From Candidatus Aceula meridiana (GTDB taxonomy: Bacteria > Omnitrophota > Gorgyraeia > Zapsychrales > Aceulaceae): DNA of 48,481 nt. The position numbers and the translations under genes were made by a program. The notes beneath the pieces are model-generated. The model searched no databases. It saw only the letters and a program-made list of their open reading frames with translations, and was not told the DNA's origin. The stretch is from NCBI GenBank assembly GCA_030765185.1, contig JAVCDE010000030.1:1-48481 (forward strand), read 5' to 3'. Positions 47,011-48,481 of the stretch are shown piece by piece. How positions within the stretch are numbered: position 1 is the stretch's first letter; each line of letters starts with the position of its first letter.

Positions 47011-48481
47011 TTATTGCGTCATAAGAATTGTTGGTGATGTACGCGAACCACGGCCGCCTAATAGAGTGTTTCTACCAGCTGGAAGATCGAAATACGTTGG
47101 ATGCGCATAAACGTATGCCGATGTTGCTGCTAAAGAGTGAGAACTGCCACGAAAGAATTGACTACCAGTTGTTACGGCACCATCTGAATAGCCAGGCCAA
47201 TCCGGATTATTCGCATAACCGCTTGATGTAAGTACCCCATCCCCATTCGACCCCTCAAAAAGTCGATTGTCAGAAGCTGTGACATCAACAGCCATTTCAA
47301 CAACATTACCACCTAGATTCATATTTCCGTAGTATCCCGCACCTGCTGCTGTGCGAGTGGACGCGGCATCGGCATAAGAGCCCACTCGAAATGGTCCAGC
47401 AGGAGAGCAGCTCGTATAGTTCAAATTTCCTTGATTTGGGAGTTCACTAGAGGTTCCGGCATCGGCAAGAGTCGTTGTAGCTTCAAGAGATGTAGTGCCC
47501 CAAACATAAATGTCACCTGATGTTTGATCTGGGCCGCGCGCAGCTTTTTCAAATTCTAATTCTGTCATTGGCCTAAGAGCTGCCCAATCTAAAAAGGCAG
47601 CTAAATCATTCGAATCTAAGAAATTCATCGCAACCCACTCGCCATCAGTAGTTTCATCAGGGGTTCCATTATCATTAAGGTCACAACCATAGCCAGAAGA
47701 AGTTCTGTAGACTCCACCACGATTTGAAACAGTTGCCTGATTGGTTGCAAAAGCACAATAATTAGCTGATGCTGATGCTGAGCATCTATTTTCTGCTTGT
47801 GCGCTATCAAGGTTATTTAAGAAGTCCCGATACTGACCTTGAGAAATTTCATATTTCATCAGATAGAAAGGATTATAGCCCTTGGGGAAAGTAGCCGGAA
47901 TTGTGTAGGGGCCGTCAGAAATATCATAATAACCCTTAGGAGTGTCCAGAGCGTTACCGTAAACTGTAATCGCATTTTCATTGTCAACAGGCCACCACTC
48001 TGTATAAGTTTTTGTACCTGATTGATTGTTGTAAAGAAAGCCCTGCCCACCAACAGCAGAAGGGCTGTTGGCTGTTGTTGTCGTTCCGGGCCCCATCGCC
48101 ACAAAAGATCCTTCAGGAATATAAACCATTTCAATAGCAAAAATTTTAAAGTCAAGGGCTGCATTCGCGACATCAATGGCTGTACCACCTGCAGCTACCA
48201 AGGCATCAGAATCGTGTCCATAATCCCAGGTAAAAGTAACGTATTGATTATCACCGGAAAGATCAGAGAGGTTAACGGTGCCACCACCGGCGTTAGCTTC
48301 AGAGCGTTGAAGAAAGAATCCTTTTTTATCTTTCGGAACAATAACATCAACTAAGCCTGATGGTGCTCCAAAACCTGTTGGGTTTGTCCCGGCTATTGAC
48401 ATAGTCGCATGACGCCATTCTGTATCATCAGGATGATAGTATTTTACAAAGACCCAAAGAGCATCATTGTTGGTGCCTGTG
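47011..48481 (-). CDS. SUMF1-domain (formylglycine-generating-enzyme-like) protein, N-terminal part missing
   Basis: The frame remains open to the right edge of the window (upstream on this strand), so the gene begins outside; ATG 48402 is internal. The first visible part is beta-rich and aromatic (ALWVFVKYYHPDDTEWRH). The SUMF1 domain follows: EMVYIPEGSF, FYLMKYEISQGQYRDFLNNL, LRPMTELEFEKAARGP, NLGGNVVEMAVD, FFRGSSHS and GGRGSR. The catalytic Cys pair of true formylglycine-generating enzymes is absent from the C-terminal region. It is more likely a structural or ligand-binding surface protein; such proteins are numerous in Omnitrophota-type genomes. Confidence 0.85.
   Translation of the reverse strand, partial: TGTNNDALWVFVKYYHPDDTEWRHATMSIAGTNPTGFGAPSGLVDVIVPKDKKGFFLQRSEANAGGGTVNLSDLSGDNQYVTFTWDYGHDSDALVAAGGTAIDVANAALDFKIFAIEMVYIPEGSFVAMGPGTTTTANSPSAVGGQGFLYNNQSGTKTYTEWWPVDNENAITVYGNALDTPKGYYDISDGPYTIPATFPKGYNPFYLMKYEISQGQYRDFLNNLDSAQAENRCSASASANYCAFATNQATVSNRGGVYRTSSGYGCDLNDNGTPDETTDGEWVAMNFLDSNDLAAFLDWAALRPMTELEFEKAARGPDQTSGDIYVWGTTSLEATTTLADAGTSSELPNQGNLNYTSCSPAGPFRVGSYADAASTRTAAGAGYYGNMNLGGNVVEMAVDVTASDNRLFEGSNGDGVLTSSGYANNPDWPGYSDGAVTTGSQFFRGSSHSLAATSAYVYAHPTYFDLPAGRNTLLGGRGSRTSPTILMTQ

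Noticed and set aside
47011-48402. Taking ATG 48402 as the true start of the SUMF1 protein
   Set aside because: The frame stays open to the window edge with sensible protein sequence, so the gene is partial.

Overview
The window is a gene-dense, low-GC (about 40 % by eye) chromosomal segment from a bacterium. Almost every gene is on the + strand; only a DUF368 membrane protein and a SUMF1-domain protein at the right end are on the - strand. Lipobox, signal peptides, HflKC, MscL and QueH point to a Gram-negative-type bacterium. The gene set (split transketolase, a MetH without its reactivation domain, a SUMF1-type surface protein, a LemA/DUF2207 pair, a Lys-rich micro-protein) resembles uncultured PVC-type lineages such as Omnitrophota. 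This assignment is an inference from gene style only. I see no prophage, insertion sequence, CRISPR array or rRNA.

Regions, left to right. (1) 1-3393: the end of an atypical SDR, a broken S4-domain gene, a SUI1/YciH factor, a TPR protein and a MATE exporter. (2) 3428-5585: a decaying arsenic-type cluster with a frameshifted TSUP permease, ArsE-, ArsF- and ArsG-like genes, and an in-frame chimera joining the first helix of an Acr3 arsenite exporter to the tail of a SAM methyltransferase. (3) 5591-13242: metallophosphoesterase, MscL, a secreted protein with a CDP-alcohol phosphatidyltransferase, a cold-shock gene with a long leader, an ABC-F ATPase, small membrane and DUF1456 proteins and a secreted unknown. 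(4) 13290-17804: LemA/DUF2207, a Lys-rich micro-protein, and a fluoride riboswitch in front of a cation/proton antiporter. (5) 17825-24033: a two-component pair, then a stress operon (47-aa membrane peptide, two stand-alone receivers, membrane-anchored Hsp20), then HflK/HflC. (6) 24243-38820: phosphate symporter, TtcA-like enzyme, class II aldolase, a thioredoxin/CcdA-like fusion, tRNA-Lys(CUU), split transketolase, a lipoprotein, a cNMP/MinD-like/patatin protein, a mannose-phosphate-type cupin, a short pyruvate kinase and an APC permease fused to a PTS EIIA-like domain. (7) 38820-48481: CoA-binding protein, ACT protein, EamA, endonuclease V-type glycosylase, MetH activation protein and MetH, a SnoaL-like protein, QueH, a SET-domain protein overlapping a SpoU methyltransferase, DUF368 and the SUMF1 protein.

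Two RNA-level signals stand out. The first is a near-textbook fluoride aptamer followed by two consecutive terminators that can be switched together through one shared strand. The second is a recurrent structured leader (39231-39357, 43743-43825 and, more diverged, 15695-15765) sitting just before the ribosome binding site of unrelated genes. A related hairpin follows metH. I do not recognise this second element as a known class. Several genes (hflK, the OmpR-type regulator, the secreted protein at 7060) have promoters so close to the start codon that their mRNAs are probably leaderless. No gene-free stretch exceeds 300 bases.
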